A DNA stretch of 64,000 nt, taken from assembly GCA_933228895.1 (NCBI GenBank), contig OW121857.1:72969672-73033671 (forward strand), read 5' to 3'. The notes under the pieces were generated by a model. It was not told the DNA's origin. It did not search any database and saw only the letters and a list, made by a program, of their open reading frames with translations. The position numbers were made by a program, and so were the translations under genes. Of the stretch, positions 37,225 to 49,989 are shown one piece after another. The first letter of the stretch is position 1. Each line of letters starts with the position of its first letter. The DNA is from Platycnemis pennipes. Its lineage: Eukaryota > Arthropoda > Insecta > Odonata > Platycnemididae.

Positions 37225-37353
37225 AGCTGCATTTGACCCATATTAGTAGCATGTTTCCATGTAGTACCCTAGTTGCATGTTTTGGTGAGCTTCACCCCCT
37301 GCCAAACACCCTCGCGGTGGCATGCAGGGTATCGCGTAGATGTATGTGTAGAT
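37225..37353 (+). mobile_element. LINE 3' UTR/tail repeat, copy C (attached to ORF remnant)
   Basis: It contains GTGAGCTTCACCCCCTGCC, then CCCTCGCGGTGGCATGCAG, GGTATCGCGTAGATG and a short GATGTA-type run. It follows the degraded ORF end at 36890-37200 in the same orientation. It shares the conserved core (CACCCCCTGCCA, a 10-15 nt spacer, GCAGGGTAT, GTAGATG run) with copies at 12.3, 24.9, 26.5, 56.6, 57.6 and 63.3 kb. Confidence 0.8.
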
Positions 37354-38414
37354 GTACATGAGATGAGTGTGATGAAGAATGAAATAGGCTTTGTTTTGAA
37401 CGAGAAATATTGTAGGATTGAAGTTAGGTGTAATTTTGGAGGAAATCTCATTACGTACTCGCTGAAGATATTGCCGTGGATCTATATTCCTTTCTATCCA
37501 TTCGTTGACACAACTGCAGGAAGGCATTAGTGATTACTGTTCCGAGCAAAGCGCATCATTTTAAGTGAATTCAGCGCCGATAAGCGGGACACCCGAGATT
37601 GCGAAACTCAAGTTCGCCGAGTGCAGGGGCGACGAACGCTTTGAAGTCGTTAGCGCAGGTCAGTGCGACAAGAGGTCTGAGGCGATGATTGATGCGGACG
37701 TTGGACGGGAGGAACATTTTAAGTTCTGGCGGCTCTCTCAGTGTACCGTGCGTGACCTCGTTGGGCCCGCTCGTTTCCGCGGCCTTTTTTTTCCTGTTTC
37801 CTCCGAGATGCGAGTTGTATTTTGCACTCGAGATTAATCCTATTCCTATTTTCAGCACATTTGCATATGCGGCTCCAAACTTGTTTACAATAAATGTAAT
37901 GAAAAGACCATTTCCTGGTGCTGCGGATTTATAAACCTGTTTGTCTTTCTCCGGTACAAGTTTCATCGCGGTGTTCATTCAAGCATTCAGTGCGAGCGTT
38001 CTTGGTAAATATTTGCTTTGTGATTGCTTACGGAGGGTATGCGACTGTTCCTTCGTCCAATTCAATAAGATGGGGTTCCGTAGGCTTAATGTTCGTTCTG
38101 CGGAGTAATGTTCGTTCTGCGGAGTATTGTCTCAAATGTTTTTATCTTGCTCCTACTTAAATGGAGAAAAAAGTAAACAATTTTATGTTGGGGAGGTGAC
38201 CGACAGAGTTATTGAGGCATAGGGCTGCAATAAGTGTTGATATGTACTTTGGTGTAGTTACGAAGTAATCAGAAGTTTCGAAAATAATTCTGAAGTTTAC
38301 CACGGCATCGAAAAAAAGCCTGCTGTTAACTAAGGATGCGTAATTTCCACCATCAACAAACCATCCGACGGACGAAGTACTAAAGCTGTACTGATCTTAC
38401 TGTAGTCAATTGGA
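37354..38414. other. non-genic spacer
   Basis: Mixed-composition spacer with unrecognised frames on both strands at 37565-37978. Apart from the 19-bp duplication listed separately, nothing was seen. Confidence 0.55.
38088..38125. repeat. 19-bp tandem duplication
   Basis: AATGTTCGTTCTGCGGAGT occurs twice, back to back, without change. Confidence 0.9.
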
Positions 38415-38515
38415 TACCATATACCGGTAAAAAAATCTTTTCTTCTGCCTTGATTTGAACTCAAAATCCCTAGATGAAGAGCCAATACTCCGGCCACGAC
38501 GTCAACCTGATTATT
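38415..38515 (-). mobile_element. tRNA-derived SINE-like copy
   Basis: On the minus strand, TGGCCGGAGTATTGG resembles an A box and GAGTTCAAATCAAGG a B box about 30 nt downstream. An AT-rich tail follows. Confidence 0.45.
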
Positions 38516-40551
38516 TTAAAGCATTTTATCGTTCCGCCTAATTCGCAGAGGTAGTTGAAATAGGTTTTTTCTTTCAATTAGCAGCGTTCGACGGACTTCC
38601 ATCTGTTCGGACGGAGTGATTTCCGCATCGGGAGTGAAGCGTGCCTCCACTTCCGTCCGGCCGAAATTTCCCGAGTGCCACCCAAACTTCCATCCTCCCG
38701 TTTACCGCCCTGACCATCAATGAGAGCTTTCCCTCCCCCATTCCCCTCCCACGTGGACAAAAAAGTTACCCGTTTTTTGCCCAATTTCCCTCCGTGCACA
38801 CACCTATGTATTTTTACCTCGCTCCCGCTTCCCGCAGCCTATAATCTGTGGCGCCATTACTGCCCAAACGAGCACCTGTTGAGAGTTAGGATAAGCGGGT
38901 GGAGGGGGAGGGAGGTGTACCCGGACCCATGCCTCCTCCCCCACCCACCACCACGCCCATCCAACCCCCCCCCGTCACACCCATCAGGGTCCTTCCAATA
39001 ATCATCCCCACCGTCCCTGTGATCTTCGCCATAATTGAACCAATATGTCCCACCTCGCCAATTCCTTCCACTGTTTCGGGTCAGCTAGGAGGCTCTTGAA
39101 GGGGGCTCAGAAGGAGGATGTCAAAGGTTCCCGTTGTGAACCTTTTCCGGAAGTGTGCTTTCCTGGCAATGTCGGGAGATATTGTTTATTCAGGGGGCCA
39201 TGAGACGTTGAGGCGCTGTGAAGATCCTCAGAATTCTTTCCTGAAATTCGTATACTTGTCTCAAACCTTCAAACTGTATTCTGAAGAGGTCAATTTGACC
39301 ATAGTCAGTTTCACCAGTCATTACTCCCCGTAACGTAGTTCTACGTCCCATTCTTCTCTAGACTCTCCTCTTTGTATAGACAACAATTCCCTTTTACATC
39401 CATAACCGCTTTCATCACATTGAGAAATCTCAAATAAGCTATTCCTTAGCCATTATTCGCGTTTAGTTCTGAGGAAGAGGATCGAAATTTGACGTGTAAC
39501 TAAGGTAAAAGCTTCACACTGCATCCTAAGCACTCAGCCGATGCTCATATGTGTAAATTTATAGCTTGAAATTTCAGTTTACTAGTTCTGTTCCTTGAAC
39601 AGCAAATAACTTTTCTTTACCACCTAAGCAGCGCTGGACATGGCTGGATTCATGAGAAAATGAAATTCATCTTAACTTACCCTTATTATAATAAGAAAAT
39701 GATAAAATTCTTAGACTTATTCTTCTTCATCCGGGTTTCTTTTCTAATAACATGCATGTTTGCTTGGCCCAGACGCGCAAGGTTACATAAGCGGTATGTC
39801 TAGTGGTGTAGCAGTTTGATTGATACATTTATTTTATTTTTCTGCTACAAGATACTTGAATGTTTGCCATTCATGGATTTGAACATATGCTCCTTATTAT
39901 TTTTGTTCATTTGAGTGCTAAAAATATCATATTGGACATCAATCACTAAGATTTTTAGCTAGTTGATTATGCACTTACTGTTAGAGGTACTGATGTTTTT
40001 GGTGATCAGGATGTGATGGACGGACAAAGTCAACGGAGTCATTTGCAAAGTTTTAAACGACTTGAACGAAAATCAATTTTCTCGTATGTGTATTGCCTCT
40101 TTGACGGTTTAGAATAATCAGGTCATCTGTCTCACACTCCTCTATCCTTCCGGAGTATGCCAAATTTATCGAAAGCATTGATGTTTACCTCTCACAACTG
40201 AATATTTCCGCCATTCGTCAGGGACAATTTGCATATTTATTGCTTTCCTTTATCTTTCTGTCTCAAATCGCCGTGGCAACCGCTGTCGCTTTGCCTCTTC
40301 TCGAACATTATTTATATTATTTTCTGTTTTTTGTCTTTATTTTTAGTGTTACATTCACAAAATAGGGTTCCTCTGCTCACGTAGGCTGTCGAGTAAAAAA
40401 AAATTACGGTGGGGGAGGGTTGAATGTTCCCGCATCGATTTCCGCCCCCAATTTTTTATCTCCTTAGGGGTTGGCGCACCCCCCGGTGTGACGCTTCCCC
40501 CATCCCTCGGTCCGACGGTGCCCTGCCTCCGATTGCACGGAGACATTAATC
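38516..40551. other. non-genic spacer
   Basis: A C-rich block at 38640-39060 is followed by AT-rich DNA. No gene was seen. Confidence 0.55.
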
Positions 40552-40720
40552 CCTCAAGCGTCGAATCGATCGGTAGCTAGTGGCGTCATGTTTACAATCG
40601 CGACGACGTATTGCCCCGACGCGATTGGCTCAGTTAATAATCATTTACGCGACAGGAGAATGCAATCGCGCGGTGTTATCGTCCCCAATCAAGAAGAAGC
40701 TCGCTACGATTGTGTAACCA
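40552..40720. promoter_or_regulatory. CpG-dense candidate cis-regulatory patch
   Basis: It holds the inverted pair CAATCGCG/CGCGATTG, an inverted CCAAT (GATTGGCT), a homeodomain-type TTAATAATCATTTA and repeated AATCG words. Complex, undecayed CpG sequence inside an intron can mark an enhancer. This is inference. Confidence 0.2.
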
Positions 40721-41120
40721 CCTCTCCGGCTGCGGCGACGAGGACACAAAGGTGTGGTTGATAATGTCGATGGAAAAATCTCTTCGTTTTCCATCATAGA
40801 ATCGCCATTAGCTATCGCCTAGAAGTCTGAAGGTCGCAGAGGCTTTTAAAATGAGAAATATTGAGAATGATTGGAAGGAGGAAGCGTGTACGAACGATAC
40901 ATGAATGCGGCCACGGTGGAGATAATATGCGTGGGAACCTCTGTTTTAGATAGTAGTATATCAGGCAGGTGTGATGAGAAATATTTATTAGGTTTACGAC
41001 ACCTGTGCGTATATTCACGAATTTCTCATTACTTTTCCTTTCCCCTATTTGTGTTTCCAGTATCCACGTTGCTTCAATTCAAAGTATCTGTACTTGGGCA
41101 TACACTTGACTCGTCAGCTG

Positions 41121-41180
41121 ATGGTCAATGAGGGTAATTACTCCTTCAAGAATGGTCAATGAAGGCAATTACTTCTACGG
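41121..41180. repeat. 31-bp imperfect tandem duplication
   Basis: ATGGTCAATGAGGGTAATTA at 41121 recurs as ATGGTCAATGAAGGCAATTA at 41152, and both continue into CT-rich ends. Confidence 0.8.
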
Positions 41181-42000
41181 AGTACCTGACTAAATAATAA
41201 GTGTCAATTAAATCCCTCTTCTGAAGTGTTAGACGAGATGAAATGGAGATTAAATATCCAAAGTATCTGCTACTCTTGAAATAATTATTTATTCAAGGTT
41301 TTTTGAAGCTTATTTCATTTTCTAACATAATATGTAATTGATTTCTGGCTTATTTACGCGTAAATTATCATTCAATTGAGATTCGTAGAGTATTTAAATT
41401 AGTATACCCCTAATTGCAGCACTTATTCCCCGCCTTCTAGGACCTGTCATCTGCCATCCACGTTGATGGGAAGATATTCTTACATTTCCACAAATATTTA
41501 AAGTGGTACGATGCGTTTCTTTCACTTTCCATTGTGACTCAAGGCACAGAGTTTTCATGAAAATTCCTCCTCATTTTCTTCACCCGATCGTATTTCACGT
41601 TTTCCTTTCCTTTTTGAGCTCGAAAATGCCAGGAAGCATTCGAGTCATTTCCCACGGGATCTTGCACGCATCCGTACGAAAAATATGCATTTACTCTCCA
41701 CGGGGAAGGAGTGAATATAACTCTTTGAGTGCTTCGTATTAAACCTCATTTCGAAATTCACTTGGTCGTCACGGAGTGCATTTCTGCCAAATTAAAGTCA
41801 CGAAAGGTGCTCGAGTCTTTTCAGAACTCTTTCGCGTTTTGGTTCGCCACGGACGACTCGATCGGTACGAAGCCGCACGAAGCCGTGGGAAACTCGGAAG
41901 GCACTTTCTGGAAGGAGTGATATCACAAAATTCATACACGAGAGGGCTACGCGGGAATGGGAGGGCTAGACCCTTTTGGAACAGGGGGGGGTGAGGATGT

Positions 42001-42090
42001 TAGACGGGTATGGGGATGAATGGGCGTAGGAGGGGTGGAATGAGGGGGGTGGGAGCGGGTGATGGGGTCGCAAGGGTGTGGGCTGGAAAG
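42001..42090 (+). other. G-quadruplex-forming cluster
   Basis: There are at least two motifs with four G-runs. One, at 42044-42067, has loops of 1, 3 and 4 nt. The strand is G-rich from about 41984 to 42310. Confidence 0.5.
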
Positions 42091-44390
42091 GGATGAAGAG
42101 TTGGGGGCAGTGGATAAAAAAAATAACCCGAGGAAAAGTTGCTAACTCATCACCCTTCCAGCTTTTGCGCAGAGTCATCGCTGTGAAGTAGTAGCGGGAG
42201 GGGGGAAGAAATAACATTGGTTCGACTACGTCTGGGTGTGAGGTTGGGGTGAAATGTGGGGTTGAATTGTGTGTGGGATGGGTGCGGGGAGTGAGAGAGG
42301 TTGGAGAAAAGAGCTCGAAAGGGGAGACAGAGAAGGCCAGGGGAGTGAGGCTGGAAGAGTATAAAAAAGAATTCGGAATCTCGAGGGAGTGGAGATGACA
42401 AAATTCTACGACGAAGTTAAAAAGACTTAGCGGAGAGATGGCTAGGGCAGGTGAGAGGAAGAATTATAAGTGATTTGATTTTATCCCTAAACTCTAGGAC
42501 CCGGAAGTGTTCTAAAACTTTCCCAAAAGTAATGGTATCCCTTAAGACTTAAGACTCATTTTCTGGCATGAACTTTCTGCCCTCTCATACGTTCCAGCAG
42601 GAATAATTTTTCCAGCTTCCTATTTTCTTTCATTAATATAAAATATCACATCGATTTTCTTTCAGTCAAAGGCATTGGTATCTAATGTATTTTTTTTGTA
42701 AAATATGGACTGACTATTGTAAACAGTTTCAAATTAACTCCTTTTGTTGTAGCCGATTTAAATGTAGAAATGTCTTGATCCGCTACGCTTCGAAACACTC
42801 TGAAAAAAACAGGATGTCATAAGCCTCTTCCTCAATTGCATCCATTTGAATGTTTAGCCTTCCACACAGCTATGAAAGTCAAAGGGAAGCAATTTAGAGG
42901 AAGCAAATGCTGGAACTGAGACTCATCGAGGAAACTAGAGCGATAAATCTCAAACAGTTCAGAGATAGCATTGCGTTCCGTGGAACAATTCGACCTGAGT
43001 CGAGTGTGCAAAAAAAGTTTAGCGCAGTCCTTTGACGATTTGACGGGGGAAAAATACAGCGGCAAGACAAGGGGATTGGAAAACGTTCCCACGGCTGGCG
43101 TAAGAAAACGGAAGAGGCTCAGTCTTTAAAGTAAATGAGGATTTTGTATCTTTTCAAGCCAGTAAAATAAGGGATGCGCTTATTGCAAGGGCAATTCCGA
43201 GCATAGCACAGAAACAATTCATAACTCCCTTCTCTTAGGAATATATGCTTAATACATTTTTAGCTTCGGGGCCTCTTGGTGAGCAGTTAAATTCTCGTTT
43301 CTTAAAAGCTTCATCCCTTATTCTATTATGTTCCACCAATCGATTTACTATTTTGTCACCCTATTTTCAACGACATTCCGGAGCGACTATTTTGGTATTA
43401 TTATATGCATCTTACCTCCCTCTAAAGGTATCGAATCATGAGGAACCATGAAAAATTCCGGGAAAAGTTTCACGCGTGGTAATTATTGCAAGGCATCAGC
43501 ATTATTCTGCACCCAAATTTGTGAAGAAACGCTCTTTTAAAGACGTATGTTTCGTGTCAGGTTCATATTCTAGTGGGCCATTTCTTTTTGGACAAAGAAA
43601 GGCTTCTCATTTCGTCATTATTACCCGGAAAGGCTCGCAAGGAAGCAAAAAGAGGAAATCAGTATTGAGGGAGCCTCGGGACGGATAATTAATGCGCCTC
43701 AAAGACTGGATAATCTTTCTTTCAAGTTTGACATCTCTCCCCTGCCTACTTATCACTCTTCCCTCTCGCCTCCCTTCATCTCTTCCGCATAAAGAAATCT
43801 CTTTCCCGTCAAGCAGACGATCATCTCCGCTGGGAGGACAGAGTCTGCAGGCCGTGCCAAAATGAGGCGGTGCTCATGTAATCCATGACAGCTACTCGTG
43901 TCAAACGGTCGAGGAGTGACACGCTACCCGACTCACGGTAACCCCTCCACACCTTGCCAGTCAAAAACTCTTTCTTTCTCTCCCTACCTCCCCTTCTCCT
44001 CCTCTCCTCCACCCACACCTCAGAGCTCTCTCCCTTTCTGACGTCGGGAAAGACTGCCCTAACAGCTCAGCTCTACCCTACAGCCCTCATTTTCCGTAAG
44101 TAGGGCGGAAGATTGACAGTACCCGAGGAGAGCGGTGCTCGCAAAATTGACCGAATTCTTTTCGAGTGTTCTTCCATCTCTCGTGAACATCACCGAATGT
44201 AATTGAAAGAGCAGTGAATACGGAAACACAGAGGGTTGAGGGTAACTCCACGTAATGAAGCACTGATAATGATGAAAACAAATAGCATGCATTTTACTGC
44301 ATAACAAATACGTACTCTATGGTTTCAACTTTGACTCGGGATAAAATAGCCAATTTTCTACCTGTTTTATTCTTCATTAGAGAACTGTCT

Positions 44391-44705
44391 GGTCTAATCC
44401 CTCGAAAGTGATATGGTAATAATGAGAGGGGTTTTCGAGAACTCTTTTTCCCTTTTATCAGCTAACCTTCCATTTTCTCTCTCCACTCGATCACCGCTGC
44501 AAACGAGGGAATAAATGATCGCTGCGTTTGGTTTCAAAAACTTCCCTGTCGATTGCTGAGATAATTTGGCATCTTGCGAATGAGGAGTAGTTTTGGGCAA
44601 AAAAGGGGCGTTTCGGTTGGATAATTGAAACTTAAAAAAATACTTTTCATGATGGAGATTTGGTGTCAAAATTAGCTACAAACTTAAGTGACAACATAAA
44701 GTAAA
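44391..44705. repeat. direct duplication, copy 1 (lacks 148 bp)
   Basis: It begins GGTCTAATCCCTCGAAAGTG and matches 45052-45515 closely to its end at GTGACAACATAAAGTAAA. Copy 1 lacks the 148 bp present at 45133-45280 in copy 2; the junction lies at 44471/44472. No coding similarity was seen in either copy. Confidence 0.85.
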
Positions 44706-45051
44706 TTAGTAGGTGCAATGCTTCGTTATCTGATACTCAATGTGACATTTACGATATGTAATGCCTAAAACACGGGAGCAATCAAAAATTTAATGTCTCA
44801 TTATTGATACCGTGGCTTGTTTTTCCATTTTCTCCACTTTCCTCCACTTCCTTTTTCCTTCACTTTTGCTTCTGTACCTCTTCAGTCAACTTCATCTCCA
44901 CTTGCCCATGCCCTCAGTGTAAAAGGGCGTTATGTATACATGTAATTCCGAACGTCCCATCGTTCCGGGGGCGGAAAGCATTGTCTCGCTTTGACAATTG
45001 AGTTGTTTTTCATGCGGTTTGATGTGTTGTCACTTAACGCCCACCCCGGCC

Positions 45052-45515
45052 GGTCTAATCCCTCGAAAGTGATATGGTAATAATGAGAGGGGTTTTCGAG
45101 AACTCTTTTTCCCTCTTGTCAGCTAACCTTCCTTGACGGATGATTTTTTTCTTCGTTCTTTCGGCGCCCTACCGTGGCTCCCGAAACGTTAAGGCCCATT
45201 CGAAACTCATCACCAAGTCCAACTCTGGATGGGGAGCGCGCGTGTGTTCCACCTCGGAAATATTCGGCATTCGATTTGGCATTTTCTCTCGCCTCTCGAT
45301 CGCCGCTGAAAATGAGGGAATAAATTATCGCTGCATTTGGTTTTAAAAACTTCCCTGTCAAACGCTGAGATAATTTGGCACCTTGCGAATGAGGAGTAGT
45401 TTTTGGGCAAAAAAGGGGCACTTCGGTTGGGCAATTGAAACTTAAAAAAATATATTTTATGGTTGAGATTTGGTGTCAAAATTAGCAACAAACTTAAGTG
45501 ACAAAATAAAGTAAA
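45052..45515. repeat. direct duplication, copy 2 (longer form)
   Basis: It shares about 315 bp with copy 1. The extra 148 bp (45133-45280) start TTGACGGATGA and end TCGATTTGGC. The spacing between copies is 661 bp before this segment and about 810 after it. Confidence 0.85.
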
Positions 45516-48500
45516 AAGAAATAATATGACTTTGAAAATCTGATTGTTCGGTTTTGCCCGTAGAGTTTCAGCCACTTTGAACCGGATCCTTTGAAGATTG
45601 TAGTTCATGCATATCCCAGCCACAGTATTGTGCGAAATGTTAAATAATATAGACGGTATTTTTAATGAGATACCTAGGAACCTAAATTAAAGCATGCAAT
45701 ACTAATGAAGGGTATCTGAATGGAATAAATATTAGCTTTTTCTATGGTATGTTTAGAGTTTGTTCACCTTCGCTGGTAGAATAGATTCCTTATCAACAAA
45801 TTCAAAGGTCGCGAGCTAGCCGCGAAAACTTTAGCGGAGTTACCCGCTGAGATAGATTCCTTATTGATAAAAATGGAAACGATAGAATAAGAATGTGTTT
45901 TTTTTTACTCTTTTGGGAAAGGGGCAAGGGCGTAGAGTGAGGAAGGGACTGGAACATAACATTCGAACATAATGCCGGCCCAAAATGCATCTCGGCGCGT
46001 CGCAAAGCACGCGAGGGTTAGATTGGTGCGTGAGAAAGCCAAGGCGTGCATCATGCCCGCGTGGAACGCGTTACCTTCCCCTCCTCTTCTCCCTCATCCC
46101 CCTTCCGGGCCGTACCTCGTGACCACGGGCGAGCTTCGGGCAAGCGTTACAAACGATCTCATCGAAATGACCGCCGTGTAAAAACACTTAGCAGTCATTA
46201 CCCCGTTATTGTAACGAGTTTTTTCCCCCCTCTCTCTCCCTCGCCTTCCATTCTTCTCAGCCGCCGCGCATGCGCGGGGCTTGCGCCTCATTTGAAGTGC
46301 ACTGAAAACGCATTCCTACCTCCTACATTTTATATCCTATTCCCCTCGTGTCCTGACACGGTTTGCTTCCTTCCTTTAGCAATCCCCCTCGGAATACGTA
46401 CAAATGCTGGTGACTTCGCATCGTGCGGTCGAGGGACAATAGCCCGACTGCCTCTGCCGATGGTTCAATTTGTGGCACCTATTGAGCGGATAAATTATAT
46501 TCACGCATTGAATGTATCATTGAACCTTGCTTCCTTCATAGAAATGCATTTACTTACTTATGTTCCACTTTGGCTTGCTAAATTGGCAATTACTCTTTTA
46601 GTGGATGAATGAGCATGTGATGGCTGAATGCTTTGTTTTGCGGTCGATGTCCCATTGAAATCCAATCATGCTTGAGAATCTTCGTACTTCAAAGTCTTGG
46701 AGTCTGTTGAATTGGAGATATTCTAAGCAATGAAGGGTATTAAGTATCTTCTGCATGTCTCATATTTTTTGTTTCCATATATGTCGACGGTGAAAATATT
46801 ACCATTCTTTTTTGTTTGCTCAAACACCTTCTGTATTTATTCTGTTCCTCTAACTTTTCAATATTCGATATGCAATGTAAGAGATTCCTACTGCATGTAT
46901 TCGCAATCCTTTATTTTCGCGTGAGTAAAATGTGCGATACGGAGATGAAGGATAACCGAAAATATTAAAAACTTTTGTCCCGGTGATATGTTGTAAACGG
47001 TCGATTTTACACCCTGATAATCGGGGACATAATGTGATAGGCCCCTGAATGGCAATCGTTTCACACCCTCGAACGATTGATTGCTCACGGAATACACTTC
47101 CCATTGCAATAATACAAATCCAACCTCCTGTCGGCGGTTCACATTGAAAAACCTCCTCCCTCCCAACCCTACACCAACTTCGATTCTAAAATATCTCACG
47201 AAATCTTTATTAGATACATATCTGCTGGGAAGAAAGGCTCGGAGAGAAGCAGCCATCTTGATTCACCTTCAATTTTTATCTGGTCCAGCCGATCCGTGAA
47301 AATTTCACATCCCCTCCGCTTTGTTTCCCCTCTGTTTTATCTCCCATCGCTCACCCTTCCCCCGCCCTCGCGATGACGTTCGTCGGAAAGTATTCCGCAG
47401 ATCTTTGGAGGATTAGGTGTGGGAGGGGTTGAGCCTTCTCCCATTCCCCCCGAACCCTACTCACGGCGACCATCCCCACACCCGGCGCATATTCTCGCCA
47501 TCTCAACTCTTAAGAGAGCCGAGTTTGCCATTCTGGGGGCGTATATCATTCCCAACCAGCGTGTGTGCGCTTTACGGTGGTTGAATGGTCAAGTCCGATC
47601 GTTATCTACTCAAAGAGTTCTCGCGCCAGTCCCTTCGTCCTTTTTTCATTTTTTATTTCCTCTCTCTCCCCATCCACGTTGTTTCGCGTTCCAATCGGGC
47701 AAGGTTCCCGGATCAGTGGTGGTCGCGCGGAATAGGTGTAGAGAGGGAGGATCCTAGTCGGTGTGTTCGCTGTCGGTTGTGCTTCGGGAGACTCTAGTGT
47801 CTCATGGGTGTCGCCTACTACGTGCGTGCCACCCAAGGTCGTCATATAGAGTTCCCAGTACTCGCTAGTGGAAGGATTAGGTGTGAAGAGCTTTTATCTC
47901 CCTTCACAGACATCCCAGACTTACTCAAGGGAGCTACGGGAGGCTAGACTGCATCAGCCATCAGACTTGAGCTTACAATGCTTTCCTTTTTCCCGTGCTT
48001 ATTGGGCTACTGGATTGAATTATTTCCGGGTGCAGGATTTCGAAAATGTCAAGGCGGAAGTCCCTCCCACACGATCGTCTGAAATGAATTCGAAAGCCAT
48101 GGATATTTTATTGAAATTAATGGAAATTTAAAGTAATTGCATTATCATTAATGTAATTAATTATGTCTTCGTTGAAATAAGAAAAATTTGCCCAAACGTT
48201 GCTCTAGATTGTGATAACTCGTCAAGGACATAAACAAGAGGAAAATTAGAGCAGAAACCAAAGAGAAGACCAAAAAGAGGAATTAAAAGAGTATGAGTAA
48301 AACAACGAGTAAACCAATCGAGGGGCTGAAAAATAAGTATGATTGGGATGGGGTTGATTTGTTGATAATGACTTAATACCTCATATTTCTTCGTATGATT
48401 TACATTAATAGTTGAATATATGTCTGTATTGTCGTTTATTTGTAATTTTTAAAAGTTCAAGCGTAATGTTTAACATTTGATAGGAAAATAAGACCAGTCC

Positions 48501-49989
48501 TTCATTGAAAAAAATACTGCATGTAGATTTATAGTAGGCTTTCAGGAAATGCATATGGGATAGCGAAAAAGTTCATTCAAAGTATTTTGGCGCTAGGAAA
48601 ATTCTTAACCTGACACCATACCAATGTTTTTTTAAGGAATCCTTTGACTTAAACCTACTATAAACGTCGGAGAGATTTTGGAGACGTTGCATTCTTATCT
48701 ACAGCGCTCGGACGCCAATGAGGAATGGCCTTTAACTCCCAACTGACGGACTCGATAATGAAAAGGGCAGAGCATCACCCTTCTCGTTCACTCCTCAGAA
48801 CCAGACGGGCATCTCGAGACCCATCCAGCCGGTCAAGTCTTCGTGGGATAAGGGTCCTCGAATGTCATTGGGAGTGAGGGAGGGAAGAGAAACGCGCGAG
48901 GAGGGTGGAGGGAGGACGCAGTTTGTAGCAATGTTTGCGTGGGTGCAGACACGGTCCGTCTCTTCCCCTCCGAGTCTGTCTGTGATTACGAGTGCGCCCG
49001 TCCCATCCCCAATGGCTGGTTGGATAAGAGGCTGCGCTTGTGTGTGTATGTGGTGTCCGTCTCGTGAGTGTGCGGTGTTGGTGGTGCCTTGTGCGAGCCT
49101 CCCCATCTCCCCGCCGCCCCTTCAAAGCCAGTTCGACCTTCCTCCTCTTTTCCAGTACCCCTCCCGAAAACGCTACTTCTCAAGCAGCACGCCCCGTCGT
49201 TGGCAGAGAGCTATAAATCAGTAGATGAGCTTCGCAACTCCCCCACACATCCAAGCTCCACCACTCTGCTCCCCGCCCGCGCTCGCCGGCCTCTCTTGCG
49301 TTAGATGGAATGGTGTCGCTAAGAACTACTTTCATTTTCTTCTCCCACCCCCCAGCCCCGCCCACTTTATACTCGATTCATCTCCCTCTTTCTTTTTTCC
49401 CTCCCCTCTCAAATCCTTGGTTCGCATTCAAGCTCGTCACTTTTTTTATTCGGTGGTTTTTCCTTTCACTCGCGGCAAGAGATCTTAATGTACCTTTTCC
49501 TCTTGCCAGGGTTGCTATTCCGGGCGAATTTTTTTGCAAATTCACTTAAGATATCCATTTCGTTTTTTCTCCGGCGCTCAGCTCCACCATGATATGGTGC
49601 GCAGGCGAGGTTATAAAGTCATTCATTATGTTTCCAAGATGATGGTCTGTGTGTGTACCCTTCGCAGATTTCTCCTCAAATTGCTGGTTTTAGTTTAAAG
49701 ACGTGATGCATTAGATGTGAGACCATACTCTCCTTTAATTTTCCGGTTTTATTTCATGCATGATTTTGGGCAAAAAAGAAATTTTAAAAATACTTAATAT
49801 GTAAACATATTTGGTGATAATATATATAAGGCCAGTGAACTGATGCTTTTTTCATAGCCAATCATTAATTATAATGTAATATTACCTCATGTCAATGGAA
49901 CATATTAGGGTAGGTTAGGCTAATATTGAGTCGTGATGGACTATCATCCTCATCAGGAAACAATCAGATAGGCTTTACCCAGCTAGCTT
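45516..49989. other. non-genic spacer
   Basis: CpG-rich, C/T-biased blocks at 45970-46460, 47290-47700 and 48780-49500 alternate with AT-rich DNA. Open frames of up to about 190 codons here are unrecognised. Confidence 0.55.
46264..46277. promoter_or_regulatory. NRF1/Ewg-type palindrome
   Basis: CCGCGCATGCGCGG is a 14-bp palindrome containing GCGCATGCGC. It may be functional or a chance CpG-rich word. Confidence 0.25.

Larger units (their letters stand above)
40721..44390. other. non-genic spacer
   Basis: Besides the 31-bp duplication and G-run cluster listed separately, only AT-rich spacer and a C/T-rich block at 43730-44040 were seen. Confidence 0.55.

Noticed and set aside
46046..46612. 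188-codon open frame (+)
   Set aside because: No family motif. It crosses from a C/T-rich island into ordinary spacer with no change in protein character suggesting a gene.
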